From the NCBI RefSeq assembly GCF_003046185.1, contig NZ_PZZL01000001.1:1-64000 (forward strand): DNA of 64,000 bases, given 5' to 3'. The translations under genes were made by a program, and so were the position numbers. Below the pieces are notes generated by a model that searched no databases, was not told the DNA's origin, and was given only the letters and a program-made list of their open reading frames with translations. This DNA comes from Phreatobacter oligotrophus. Lineage in GTDB: Bacteria > Pseudomonadota > Alphaproteobacteria > Rhizobiales > Phreatobacteraceae. This document shows, piece after piece, positions 51,037 through 59,747 of the stretch; positions within the stretch are counted from its first letter, which is position 1, and the number at the start of each line of letters is the position of its first letter.

Positions 51037-52037
51037 GACCCGCCTCCACGCCGGCCGCTGACGCGGGCGACCAGCGCCCGGATGCCGCCATGCAGGATCT
51101 CGCGACCGCCCAGCACGAAGGCGACGAGGAACAGGCCGATCCAGAACTGCCAGTATTGCGGCGTGAACCAGGCGATCCAATCCTGCAGCAGCTTGAACAC
51201 CGCGGCGCCGACGATGCCGCCATAGAGCCAGCCCGCGCCGCCGATGATGAGCACCAGCATGACGTCCGCGGAGCGGTGGAAGTCCAGTACGTCGAGCGAG
51301 ACGAACTGCGTGGTCTGGGCGAGCAGCGCGCCTGCCGCGCCCGCATAGGCCGCCGAGAGGGTATAGACCGCCGCCAGTCGCCACGGGATCGGCACGCCGG
51401 AGGAGGCCGCCCTCAGCGGGTTGTCACGCACCGCCCGGAGCGACAGGCCGAAGGGCGAATGGACGATGCGCCGCGCCAGCACGAAGAGCAGGAACAGCAC
51501 GGTCAGCGAATAGGCATAGGCCGTCTTGCCGAAGAGATCGAACTCGAACAGGCCGAGGATCTTGCCCATGGCGATGCCCTGCAGTCCGTCGGCGCCGCCC
51601 GTGAGCCAGCCCAGCGAATTGGCAAGTTCGAGCATGAGCAGGCCGATGCCGAGTGTCACCATGAGGCGCGTCAGGTCGTTGCCCTTGAGCACCAGCGGCG
51701 AGGTGACGAGGCCCAGGAGGCCCGAGGCCGCCATGCCGATGACGAGCCCGACGAGCGGGTCGGCGGTGACATGCAGGGCGATGAGACCGGCCGTATAGGC
51801 GCCCATGCCAAGGAAGGCGGCATGGCCGAGCGAGACGATGCCGGCATAGCCGAGGATGAGGTCGAGCGAGAGCGCGAAGAGCGCGAGGATCGCGATCTCG
51901 TTGAGCAGCAGGAGCTGGCGCGGAAAGAGCACGAAGGCCGCCGCCGCCATCACCCAGACGACGAACTCAGCCGGGTGCCATTTGCGGGCGAGGACGAGCG
52001 AGCCGCGGACGCGCGCGGTCAGGTCGGCGGTGCTCAT
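51033..52037 (-). CDS. Branched-chain-type ABC transporter permease, LivM family
   Basis: The 334-residue membrane protein has the LivM pattern LILGYAGIVSLGHAAFLGMGAYTAGLIALHV, VLKGNDLTRLMVTLGIGLLMLELANSLGWLTGGADGLQG, SPFGLSLRAVRDNPLRAASSGVPIPWRLAAVYTLSAAYAGAAGALLAQ and LVLIIGGAGWLYGGIVGAAVFKLLQDWI. It pairs with the LivH-type permease encoded just upstream, to which it is coupled by a 4-bp overlap. Confidence 0.92.
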   Translation of the reverse strand: MSTADLTARVRGSLVLARKWHPAEFVVWVMAAAAFVLFPRQLLLLNEIAILALFALSLDLILGYAGIVSLGHAAFLGMGAYTAGLIALHVTADPLVGLVIGMAASGLLGLVTSPLVLKGNDLTRLMVTLGIGLLMLELANSLGWLTGGADGLQGIAMGKILGLFEFDLFGKTAYAYSLTVLFLLFVLARRIVHSPFGLSLRAVRDNPLRAASSGVPIPWRLAAVYTLSAAYAGAAGALLAQTTQFVSLDVLDFHRSADVMLVLIIGGAGWLYGGIVGAAVFKLLQDWIAWFTPQYWQFWIGLFLVAFVLGGREILHGGIRALVARVSGRRGGGS

Positions 52038-52897
52038 GACCGGCTCCGCGCGAACAGGCCCTCGGGGCGCAGGATCAGCAGGGCCACCATCACCCCGTAG
52101 ATGATGAAGGCGCCGGCCTGGGGGATGAAATACTTGCCGCCGACATCGGCGACCCCAAGCAGCATGGCGGCGAAGAAGGGGCCGGTGATCGTCGTCGTGC
52201 CGCCGACCGTCACGACGATCAGGAAGTAGATCATGAACTTCAGCGGGAAGGTCGGGTCGAGACCGAGGAGTTCGACGCCCAGCGCGCCGCCGAGCCCGGC
52301 AAGGCCCGAACCGACCGCGAAGGTCACGGCGAAGAGCGCCGTGACGGGAATGCCGAGACCCCGTGCCACCCGCGCGTCATCCACCGCTGCGCGCAGCCGG
52401 CTGCCGAAGCGGGTCTTCACGAAGCCCCAGTGCAGGGCGAGGGCGAGCAACCCGCAGAGGACGATGACGAAGAGCCGGTAGCGCCCGACGCTGACCCCGA
52501 ACACGTCGAAGCGCCCGAGCAGGAACGAGGGCAGCGAAATGATCTGCTGCTGCGAGCCCACCGCATATTTCATCGCCGCCACGGCCATGAAGACGAGGCC
52601 GATGGAGAACATCACCTGGTCGAGATGGCTCTTGGCGTACATCGGCCGGTAGAGCGTGCGCTCCAGCACCAGCCCCGCCGCCGCGGCGACGAGAAAGGCT
52701 GCGGGCAGCGTCGCGAGGAACGGCACCCCGAGACGCTGCATGAGGAGCACCGTGACATAGCCGCCGACCATGGCGAAGGCGCCGTGCGCGAGGTTGACGA
52801 AGTTCATCAACCCCAGCGTCACGGACAGCCCGCTCGCGAGCACGAACAGCACCATCCCGTAGGCGATGCCGTCGATCAGGATGGTCAGCAATGTCAT
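52034..52897 (-). CDS. Branched-chain-type ABC transporter permease, LivH family
   Basis: The 287-residue protein begins MTLLTILIDGIAYGMVLFVLASGLSVTLGLMNFVNLAHGAFAMVGGYV, the hallmark of LivH. It also has RLRAAVDDARVARGLGIPVTALFAVTFAVGSGLAGLGGALGVELLGLDPTFPLKFMIYFLIVVTVGG. It forms the channel with the LivM-type partner. The binding-protein gene is 17 bp upstream. Confidence 0.92.
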   Translation of the reverse strand: MTLLTILIDGIAYGMVLFVLASGLSVTLGLMNFVNLAHGAFAMVGGYVTVLLMQRLGVPFLATLPAAFLVAAAAGLVLERTLYRPMYAKSHLDQVMFSIGLVFMAVAAMKYAVGSQQQIISLPSFLLGRFDVFGVSVGRYRLFVIVLCGLLALALHWGFVKTRFGSRLRAAVDDARVARGLGIPVTALFAVTFAVGSGLAGLGGALGVELLGLDPTFPLKFMIYFLIVVTVGGTTTITGPFFAAMLLGVADVGGKYFIPQAGAFIIYGVMVALLILRPEGLFARSRS

Positions 52898-52914
52898 CCG
52901 GTGCGGCCCGAGGC

Positions 52915-54099
52915 TCAGCGCTTCGAGGGGTCGCGGACGTTGGGGATCGTGTGGAACTCGACGTTGTAGAGTTCGCCGTCGACGCGCTCGACCTTGCGGA
53001 TATAGACGTTCTGGACGACGTCGCGGGTCTGCGGATCGATCGACATGGGCCCGCGCGGGCTCTCCCAGGCCATGCCCTTCATCGCATTCACCAGCGCCTC
53101 GCCGCCCTGGCCGCTGGTCTTCTTCAGGCCCTCGTAGAGCGCGTGCATGCCGTCATAGCCGCCGACCGCCATGAAGTTCGGGCGCATGTTGTTGTTGGCC
53201 TTGCGGAAGGCCTCGACGAAGGCGCGGTTGGCCGGGCTCGGATGGGCGGCGGAATAGTGGTGCGCGGTGATGACGCCGAGCGCCGCATCGCCCATGCCGT
53301 TGAGGATGTCGTCATCGACCACGTCGCCGGTGCCGATGAGCCGGATGCCGGACTTGTCCATGCCGCGCTCGACGAACTGCTTCATGAACTGCGCGCCGAC
53401 GCCCGAGGGCACGAAGACCAGCAGGGCCTCGGGCTTGGCATCGGCCACGCGCTGCAGGAACGGCGAGAAGTCCGGGTTCTGCAGGGGCACGCGGATGTTG
53501 TCGATGGTGCCGCCCGCCTCGCGGAAGGCCGCGGTGAAGGAGGTCTCGACGTCATGGCCAGGGCCATAGTCGGAGACGATGGAGATGACGCGCTTGGTGC
53601 CCTGCTGGGCCATCCAGGTGGCGAAGGGCGCGGCGATCTGGGCGATGACCTGGCTCGTGCGCACCACGAAGGGCGAGCGGTCGACGATGACGGAGGTCGC
53701 GGCCGCCATGACCACCATCGGCATCCGGGCCTGCGTCGCGAGAGGCGCGGTGGCAAGCGCGAGGGGGGTGAGGCCGAAACCGGCCAGCGCGGTGACGCGC
53801 TCGTTGACGATCAGCTCCTGGGCGATGCGGCGGGTGACGTCGGCGACGCCTGTGTCGTCGCGCAGGATCACCTGGACCGGACGGCCGGCGACGCTCGCCC
53901 CGTTCTGCTGGACGTAGAGGTTCACCGCCGCCGAGATCTGCCGGCCGGTGGAGGTGAAGGGACCGGTCATCGGCAGGATGAGGCCGATGCGAATCGGCTC
54001 GCCCTGCGCGCGCAGGGCCGGGGCGAAGGCGGTGGTGAGGGCAAGGCCGGCAGCGCCCTTGAGGACGGTGCGGCGACCGGGAGCGGTGAGGGAGGTCAT
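52915..54099 (-). CDS. Branched-chain-type ABC transporter substrate-binding protein
   Basis: ATG 54099 follows GAGGAACCGCCCCC; the signal is PGRRTVLKGAAGLALTTAFAPALRAQ. Peripla_BP_6 features are IRIGLILPMTGPFTSTGRQISAAVNLYVQQNGASVAGRPVQVILRDDTGVADVTRRIAQELIVNERVTALAGFGLTPLALATAPLATQARMPMVVMAAATS and VISIVSDYGPGHDVETSFTAAFREAGG. Receptors of this class associated with aromatic catabolism bind benzoate-like acids. Together with galBC and ligI this points to protocatechuate, gallate or a methoxylated relative as ligand. Confidence 0.9.
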   Translation of the reverse strand: MTSLTAPGRRTVLKGAAGLALTTAFAPALRAQGEPIRIGLILPMTGPFTSTGRQISAAVNLYVQQNGASVAGRPVQVILRDDTGVADVTRRIAQELIVNERVTALAGFGLTPLALATAPLATQARMPMVVMAAATSVIVDRSPFVVRTSQVIAQIAAPFATWMAQQGTKRVISIVSDYGPGHDVETSFTAAFREAGGTIDNIRVPLQNPDFSPFLQRVADAKPEALLVFVPSGVGAQFMKQFVERGMDKSGIRLIGTGDVVDDDILNGMGDAALGVITAHHYSAAHPSPANRAFVEAFRKANNNMRPNFMAVGGYDGMHALYEGLKKTSGQGGEALVNAMKGMAWESPRGPMSIDPQTRDVVQNVYIRKVERVDGELYNVEFHTIPNVRDPSKR

Positions 54100-54162
54100 G
54101 GGGGCGGTTCCTCGGGCGTTCGTTGGGGATCGGCGCTTGTGCCGCGCCGTTCGCAAGTTGTG

Positions 54163-54846
54163 TCAGTCTTCGTCGCGATAGACGAGCCCGGCTTTCGCCA
54201 GCCCCTCGCGCATGCGGTACATGTCGAGCCCGAGCTCGCCCGCGGCAAGCCTCCGGCGCTTGTCCTCTTCGGCCGCCTCGCGGGCCTTGCCCGCCGCCGC
54301 CACTGTTGCGGCGTCGAGCCGGGGCACGATGCAGACGCCGTCATCGTCGGCCACGACCACATCGCCGGGGTTCACGATGGCGCCGGCGCAGACGACCGGC
54401 ACGTTGACCGAGCCGAGCGTCGCCTTGACCGTGCCCTTGGCGGAGATCGCCCGCGACCAGACCGGGAAGCCCATCTCGGTGAGCGTCTTCACGTCCCGCA
54501 CGCCGGCATCGATGACGAGGCCGATGCCGCCGCGCGCCTTCAGCGAGGTCGCCAAGAGGTCGCCGAACATGCCGTCGGTATTGTCGGTGGTGCAGGCCAC
54601 CACCAGCACGTCGCCCGGCATGACCTGCTCGATGGCCACATGGATCATCCAGTTGTCGCCGGGCTGGGCGAGCACCGTGACGGCGCCGCCGGCGATCTGC
54701 GCGCCGGGATAGATCGGCCGCATATAGGGCTTCATGAGCCCCGTGCGCCCCATGGCCTCGTGGGTGGTCGACACGCCGAGCGCGGCCAGCGTGGCCATGT
54801 CGGCGGCATCGGCGCGCTTTCGTGAGCGGACGACGACGCCGGTCAT
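54163..54846 (-). CDS. galC: 4-carboxy-4-hydroxy-2-oxoadipate aldolase (RraA-like, GalC/LigK type)
   Basis: The 227-residue protein has the RraA-like aldolase fold: [70 protein letters not shown], then the metal and substrate motif [26 protein letters not shown] and [19 protein letters not shown]. The Arg-Asp of GVRD coordinate the catalytic divalent metal. It splits 4-carboxy-4-hydroxy-2-oxoadipate into pyruvate and oxaloacetate, the final step of the 4,5-cleavage route. ATG 54846 overlaps the stop of galB. Assignment as GalC rather than a generic RraA-like protein rests on the cluster. Confidence 0.87.
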   Translation of the reverse strand: MTGVVVRSRKRADAADMATLAALGVSTTHEAMGRTGLMKPYMRPIYPGAQIAGGAVTVLAQPGDNWMIHVAIEQVMPGDVLVVACTTDNTDGMFGDLLATSLKARGGIGLVIDAGVRDVKTLTEMGFPVWSRAISAKGTVKATLGSVNVPVVCAGAIVNPGDVVVADDDGVCIVPRLDAATVAAAGKAREAAEEDKRRRLAAGELGLDMYRMREGLAKAGLVYRDED

Positions 54847-55565
54847 GCCAGCGCCTCGAGCGCCTCTGGGAAGAGCCGCTGGTAGGCCTCGCCATAGGTC
54901 ATGGCCTTGCCGGAATTGCGCCCGCCCTGCATGCCGCGGTTCAGCGCCACGCGGGTGTAGTACTCCCACAGGTGCTTCTGGGCGGCGAGGATCTCGAAGG
55001 CCTTGCGCTTCGTCTCCCACACCTCGTCGATGTTCAGGATGACGTTCGGCTTGAAGTTGCACTGCTCGGGCTGGTGCGGCTCGAACAGGAAGACCGGCGG
55101 GGCGGCATAGGCGCGATCCGGGTCCGGCTTGTGACCGGCGGCCTGGGCGATGATGCGGGCTTCCTGGGCGAATCGCGTCGCCTCGGGATGATCGACGTTG
55201 TAGGGATCCTCGAGCGAGTGGGTCAGCACGAAGGACGGCTTCAGCTCGTGGAAGATGTCGATGGCGCGGTCGAGCATCGCGTCGGTGGTCCGCAGCGGAT
55301 AGTCGCCGGCATCCATGAACTCGATCTCGGCGCCGAGCACGGCGGCGGCCCGCTCGGCCTCGTCGCGGCGCTGCGCCTTGACGTCCTCCATCCTGACGCC
55401 CGCCTTCTTCCAGGCGAACTGGCTCTCGCCGCGCTCGCCATAGGCCAGGCACAGGATCTTCACCCGCATGCCGCGTTTCGCATGGAGCGCGATGGCGCCG
55501 CCGGCGCGCCAGACGAAGTCGCCGGGATGGGCGGTGATGACGAGGCCGGTCTTGGCATCCGACAT
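54843..55565 (-). CDS. galB: 4-oxalomesaconate hydratase (PIG-L family, GalB type)
   Basis: ATG 55565 gives a 240-residue protein of the PIG-L/LmbE zinc family: [95 protein letters not shown]. The zinc ligands are the first His and Asp of AHPGD and His of NVDHPEA. PIG-L proteins are usually deacetylases, but GalB of Pseudomonas putida is an oxalomesaconate hydratase of this fold, and the present sequence has the same extended [12 protein letters not shown] and ERGESQFAW signature. First gene of the ten-gene minus-strand operon. Confidence 0.87.
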   Translation of the reverse strand: MSDAKTGLVITAHPGDFVWRAGGAIALHAKRGMRVKILCLAYGERGESQFAWKKAGVRMEDVKAQRRDEAERAAAVLGAEIEFMDAGDYPLRTTDAMLDRAIDIFHELKPSFVLTHSLEDPYNVDHPEATRFAQEARIIAQAAGHKPDPDRAYAAPPVFLFEPHQPEQCNFKPNVILNIDEVWETKRKAFEILAAQKHLWEYYTRVALNRGMQGGRNSGKAMTYGEAYQRLFPEALEALA

Positions 55566-55642
55566 GCGCGGGATCCGTTTCCAATGGACATGCGCGGGCA
55601 AGGCGAAGGGCTGTCCCGCGGCGCGCACTCTGCCCGATGCGA

Positions 55643-55711
55643 TTGAAGCATCAAGTGAGCATTCTGCGCCCATTGATGAATGCGGCCCATCAAAGCCACG
55701 CGCCATTGATG
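55643..55711. promoter_or_regulatory. TTGATG/CATCAA box array between galB and galD
   Basis: The 233-bp divergent region has a near-palindrome TTGAAGCATCAA (55643-55654), then TTGATG (55673-55678), CATCAA (55688-55693) and TTGATG (55706-55711). The middle pair is an inverted repeat with a 9-bp spacer. This is the type of multi-site array used by LysR regulators, and a LysR gene lies at 57773-58684. Binding is not proven. Confidence 0.5.
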
Positions 55712-55798
55712 CGGCACCTTCACCCATCGCCGACCATCATTCATTTGCCCGGCCCGGCCAGTGGACCCATGGTCCGGGCTCATCGCGAGGGGAGAACC

Positions 55799-56869
55799 AT
55801 GGCGACGGGCATTCGGTGCATGTTGATGCGGGGCGGCACCTCGAAGGGCGCCTACTTTCTGAAGGACGACCTTCCCTCCGATCCGGCCGCCCGCGATGCC
55901 GTGCTCCTCTCGGTCATGGGGTCGCCCGATCCCCGCCAGATCGACGGCGTCGGCGGCGCCCACCCGCTGACCTCCAAGGTCGCCATCGTCTCCCGGTCGG
56001 AGGAACCGGGCGTCGACATCGACTTCCTCTTCGCCCAGGTCCTCGTCGACAGGCCGCGCGTCGACTACAACCAGAACTGCGGCAACATCCTCGCCGGGAT
56101 CGGCCCCTTCGCCATCGAGCGCGGCCTGATTGCCGCCGCTGACCCGGTCACCACCGTGACGGTGCGGACAGTCAATACCGGGACCGTCGCGGAGATGCGC
56201 GTCGCGACACCCGGCGGCCGCGTCACCTATGCCGGCGATGCGGCGATCGACGGCGTGCCGGGCACGGCCTCGCCCATCCCCATCGATTTCCTCGACGCCG
56301 AGGGCTCGGTCTGCGGCGCGCTGCTGCCGACCGGCCGCGCCGTCGATGTGGTGGAGGGCGTCGAGGTGACGCTGATCGACAACGGCATGCCGGTCATCGT
56401 GCTGGCGGCGGAGAGCGTTGGCGTCACCGGCGCCGAACCCCATGCGGTGCTGAATGCCGACGCCGCCTTGAAGGCGCGGCTCGAGGCCATTCGCCTCGCT
56501 GCCGCACCCCTCATGAACATCGCCGATGCCGGCTCGAAGAACATCCCCAAGCTCGCGCTGGTCTCCCCGCCGCGCGAGGGCGGCGCGATCAACACACGCT
56601 CGTTCATTCCGCACGAGTGCCACGCCGCCATCGGCGTCTTCGCCGCCGTGTCGGTGGCGACCGCCTGCGTGCTGCCAGGCTCCCCCGCCCATCGGCTGGC
56701 CAAGGTCCCGCCGGGCCGCGAGAAGCTGATGTCCTGTGAACATCCGACCGGCGAGTTCACGGTGCGGCTGACCGTCGGTGGGACGGAGGAGGCCCCTGTT
56801 GTCGAACGGGCAGGCCTGTTGCGCACGGCGCGGGCGCTGTTCGACGGCGTCGTCTTCCCGCGCGGCTAG
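55799..56869 (+). CDS. galD: 4-oxalomesaconate tautomerase (PrpF family, GalD type)
   Basis: ATG 55799 follows GAGGGGAGAACC. The 356-residue protein belongs to the PrpF isomerases: IRCMLMRGGTSKGAYFLKDDLPSDPAARDAVLLSVMGSPDPRQIDGVGGAHPLTSKVAIVSRS, VDYNQNCGNILAGIGPFAIERGL, VRTVNTGTVAEMRV and HECHAAIGVFAAVSVATACVLPGSPAHRL. GalD interconverts keto and enol forms of oxalomesaconate so that the hydratase can act. Divergent from galB across the box array; convergent with the DUF1932 gene (1 bp between stops). Confidence 0.88.
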   Translation: MATGIRCMLMRGGTSKGAYFLKDDLPSDPAARDAVLLSVMGSPDPRQIDGVGGAHPLTSKVAIVSRSEEPGVDIDFLFAQVLVDRPRVDYNQNCGNILAGIGPFAIERGLIAAADPVTTVTVRTVNTGTVAEMRVATPGGRVTYAGDAAIDGVPGTASPIPIDFLDAEGSVCGALLPTGRAVDVVEGVEVTLIDNGMPVIVLAAESVGVTGAEPHAVLNADAALKARLEAIRLAAAPLMNIADAGSKNIPKLALVSPPREGGAINTRSFIPHECHAAIGVFAAVSVATACVLPGSPAHRLAKVPPGREKLMSCEHPTGEFTVRLTVGGTEEAPVVERAGLLRTARALFDGVVFPRG

Positions 56870-56870
56870 C

Positions 56871-57689
56871 CTATTTCGGCCGGGCGCCGCGCTGCTGGGC
56901 GTTTGCCACGGCGCGCGAAAGTTCCGGATCGAGGCCGAGCTCGGCGATCATGTCGGCGGCCTCGCGCATCTCCGCGGCGCGGCGGATGCCGTGGGTCGCG
57001 ACGCGCTCGGCCATCATCCCGGCGAGCGCCCGCCAGTCGATGGAGGGGAAGGTTTCGCCGAGGCTGCCATAGACCTCCGCCTCGACGTCGAAGGCAGCCG
57101 CCGCCCGGCTCGCATCGACGATCAGCGCCTCGATGCCCTTGATCATGATGGAGCGGCACAGCTTCATCGCCGAGGCACGGCCGAATTCGGTGGCGACCGG
57201 GGTGATCGCCATGCCCAGCGGATTGAGCAGATCGGCCGCCGCCGCCGCATGCGGTCCGCCGGCGAGGATCGGCACGGCGAGGCCCGGCGCCCGCACCGGC
57301 GCCATGACCGCGGCTTCCACATAGCGACCGCCCTTGGCCTCGATGAGGGCCGCCGCCGCCTTCTTGGTGTTGGGCGAGGCCGAATTGACGTCGACGAAGA
57401 ACTGGCCGGCGCGGATGTAACCCGCCGCCTCCTCGGCGACGGTCATCACGTCAGACGCGGTGACGGCGGAGAAGACGATGTCGGCGCCCGCCGCGGCCCC
57501 CGCTGCCGCCTCGCGCAGCGTAACGTCCAGGGGGCCTGCCGCCTGCCGCAGCGGCTCGCCGCGCACGGGATCGTCGAGCAGGATGTCATAGGCGGCCAGC
57601 GACACGCCGGGCGTCATGCGGAAGCCGGTTGCAAAGGTGCGGCCCACCTCGCCGAAGCCGATGAACGCGACGGAGACGGAATTCTTCAT
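56871..57689 (-). CDS. NAD(P)-dependent dehydrogenase, 6PGDH-like with DUF1932 domain
   Basis: ATG 57689 begins MKNSVSVAFIGFGEVGRTFATGF, a Rossmann GxGxxG motif. The N-terminal half is 6-phosphogluconate/beta-hydroxyacid dehydrogenase-like (DIVFSAVTASDVMTVAEEA; GQFFVDVNSASPNTKKAAAALIEAKGGRYVEAAVMAPV) and keeps the catalytic Lys-type position in GRASAMKLCRSIMIKGIEAL. The C-terminal half (about 190-260) is the helical DUF1932 domain. Related proteins often lie beside oxalomesaconate tautomerase genes. It may oxidise a hydroxy-acid intermediate or by-product; substrate unknown. Confidence 0.82.
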   Translation of the reverse strand: MKNSVSVAFIGFGEVGRTFATGFRMTPGVSLAAYDILLDDPVRGEPLRQAAGPLDVTLREAAAGAAAGADIVFSAVTASDVMTVAEEAAGYIRAGQFFVDVNSASPNTKKAAAALIEAKGGRYVEAAVMAPVRAPGLAVPILAGGPHAAAAADLLNPLGMAITPVATEFGRASAMKLCRSIMIKGIEALIVDASRAAAAFDVEAEVYGSLGETFPSIDWRALAGMMAERVATHGIRRAAEMREAADMIAELGLDPELSRAVANAQQRGARPK

Positions 57690-57772
57690 GCGCTGCACTC
57701 CTCTGCCCCCATGAGGCCCCGGGCCCAGGCTGCTTGTCGAGTGAAAGGCGGCCCCCGACTGATGCAATCGGT

Positions 57773-58684
57773 TCAGCCCTGCGGATCCGCATCCGACGAC
57801 TTCAGCGTCTTGACGATGAGGTCGTGCAGGGTCTTCGCCGTCCGGCTGATCGGCACGCCATGGCGGGCGATGATGCCGAGCGTGCGGGTCACCGCGGGAT
57901 TGCGCAGCGGCACGGTGACGATGCCCTCCGTCGTGGTGATGCCGAGCGCAAGGCGCGGCACGATGGCGAGCGCGATGCCGGCGCGCACGAGGCTCACGGC
58001 GGTGGCGAGGTGCTGCACCTCGTAGCGCCAGTCCAGTGCCTCGCGCCGGGTGCCGAGCGCATCGTCGATGAGCACCCGGTTGCCGGTCTGCGGGCTGATG
58101 CGCACCAGCGGCTGGCCCTCGAGATCCGGCCATTGGACCGCCTCCACGCCCGCGAGCCGGTGCCCCTTCGGGCAGATCAGCACGAAGGGCTCCTTCATCA
58201 GTGGCGTGATGTCGAGGTCCCAGCGGTTGGAGGAGACGATGGTCAGCCCGAACTCCGCCCGGCCCGACTGCACATGGTCGGCGATCTCGCTGGCCGAATT
58301 ATCCAGCACCTGCACGCTCACGCCCCGGTGCTTGCGGGCGAAGGCGGCGAGAACCTGCGGCAGGTAGGTAACGGCGATGGTCGGCAGGCAGGCAATGGCG
58401 ATGTGCTGCTGGCCGGCCCGCGCCTGCCGCCGCAGCGCGTCGATGGACACGGTGAGCCCGTCGATGGCGGCCCGCGCCTTTGGCAGCAGTTCGAGCCCGG
58501 CGGGAGTGAGCGTCACCTGCCGCGTCGTGCGCATCAGCAGGCGGACGCCGAGGTCGTCCTCCAGCTTGCGCATCCGGTGGCTCAGCGCCGTCTGCGACAG
58601 GTTGAGATGGACGGCGGCACGGTTGAACGAGCCGCGCTCGGCGATGGCGACGAAGGCTTCGAGGCCGGGAAAGTCGATCCGCAC
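57773..58684 (-). CDS. LysR-family transcriptional regulator
   Basis: GTG 58684 gives the normal LysR start (RIDFPGLEAFVAIAERGSFNRAAVHLNLSQTALSHRMRKLEDDLGVRLLMRTTRQVTLTPAGLELLPKA). The effector domain follows (IAIACLPTIAVTYLPQVLAAFARKHRGVSVQVLDNSASEIADHVQSGRAEFGLTI; VQHLATAVSLVRAGIALAIVPRLAL). Length 303 is usual. It is divergent from a Bug gene (85 bp apart) and in line with the DUF1932 and gal genes, so it probably activates the gal/lig cluster, the Bug gene, or both, in response to a pathway intermediate. Confidence 0.9.
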   Translation of the reverse strand: MRIDFPGLEAFVAIAERGSFNRAAVHLNLSQTALSHRMRKLEDDLGVRLLMRTTRQVTLTPAGLELLPKARAAIDGLTVSIDALRRQARAGQQHIAIACLPTIAVTYLPQVLAAFARKHRGVSVQVLDNSASEIADHVQSGRAEFGLTIVSSNRWDLDITPLMKEPFVLICPKGHRLAGVEAVQWPDLEGQPLVRISPQTGNRVLIDDALGTRREALDWRYEVQHLATAVSLVRAGIALAIVPRLALGITTTEGIVTVPLRNPAVTRTLGIIARHGVPISRTAKTLHDLIVKTLKSSDADPQG

Positions 58685-58769
58685 GGCGCCCCCCGATGAT
58701 GCAGACGATTCACGGATCGCACCATGTTTCGCATTTGATTCATTGTCGAGCCGCGGCGATATCGGAACT

Positions 58770-59744
58770 ATGCCGCGTCTCTCCCGCCGTTCCCTTCTCG
58801 CCGCCTGTCTTGCCGCACCGGCCCTCGTACGGGCGCAGGAGGCATGGCGGCCGACGCGGCCCGTCACGCTCGTGGTGCCCTTCACGCCCGGCGGCTCGAC
58901 CGATTTCCTCGCCCGCCTCCTCGGCCAGTCGATCACCGATGCGCTCGGCGTCGGCGTGGTGGTGGAGAACCGGCCGGGCGCCGGCGGCGGCATTGCCTCG
59001 GGCGCCGTCGCCAAGGCCGCCCCGGACGGCCAGACGCTGCTGATCGCCCATATCGGCACGCTGGCGGTGAACCCCTGGATCTATGCGCGCCTGCCCTATG
59101 ACCCCGTGCAGTCCTTCGCGCCGGTGAGCCTGCTGGCGGCCGTCCACAATGTGCTGGCCATCCATCCCTCCGTCGCCGCCCGCTCGGTGCCGGACCTCAT
59201 CGCACTGGCGAAAGCCGCCCCCGGCAGCCTCAATTACGGCACGGGCGGCGTCGGCTCGGCCGCCCATATCGCCACCGCCGCCTTCGAGGTCGCCGCCGGC
59301 ATCCGCCTGCAGCACGTGCCCTATCGCGGCACGGGGCCGGCGGTGAGCGACCTGCTCGCCGGACGCATCCAGATGGCGCTCACCGGCGCGCCAATCCTGC
59401 TGCCGCAGGTCAGGGCCGGCTCGCTCCTCGCGCTGGGGGTCTCGGGAACCCGGCGGCTCGCCGCGCTCCCCGATGTGCCGACCATCGCGGAAGCCGCGCT
59501 GCCGGGCTTCGATGCCTCGCAATGGTATGGGCTCGTGGCACCCGCCGGCACATCGGCGCCGGTGATCGACACGCTGAATGCCATCTGCCGCACGACGCTA
59601 TCGACGCCAGCCATGGCGGCGCGGCTCGAACAGGAAGGCGCGGATGCGATGCCGTCGACGCCCGACGGCTTCGCCGCTCACATCGCGTCGGAACTCGCCC
59701 GTTGGGGCGCGGTCGCCCGCGCCGCCAATCTCAAGGCCGAATAG
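58770..59744 (+). CDS. Tripartite tricarboxylate transporter receptor (Bug/TctC family)
   Basis: ATG 58770 gives MPRLSRRSLLAACLAAPALVRAQ, a short signal; the open frame upstream is a shadow of the LysR gene. The Bug core is RPVTLVVPFTPGGSTDFLARLLGQSITDALGVGVVVENRPGAGGGIASGAVAKAAPDGQTLLIAHIGTLAVN, then LQHVPYRGTGPAVSDLLAGRIQMALTG and ALPDVPTIAEAALPGFDASQWYGLVAPAGT. Divergent from a LysR regulator, so it is probably induced by the same effector. Its stop is 3 bp from that of a convergent hydrolase gene. Confidence 0.9.
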   Translation: MPRLSRRSLLAACLAAPALVRAQEAWRPTRPVTLVVPFTPGGSTDFLARLLGQSITDALGVGVVVENRPGAGGGIASGAVAKAAPDGQTLLIAHIGTLAVNPWIYARLPYDPVQSFAPVSLLAAVHNVLAIHPSVAARSVPDLIALAKAAPGSLNYGTGGVGSAAHIATAAFEVAAGIRLQHVPYRGTGPAVSDLLAGRIQMALTGAPILLPQVRAGSLLALGVSGTRRLAALPDVPTIAEAALPGFDASQWYGLVAPAGTSAPVIDTLNAICRTTLSTPAMAARLEQEGADAMPSTPDGFAAHIASELARWGAVARAANLKAE

Positions 59745-59747
59745 CGC

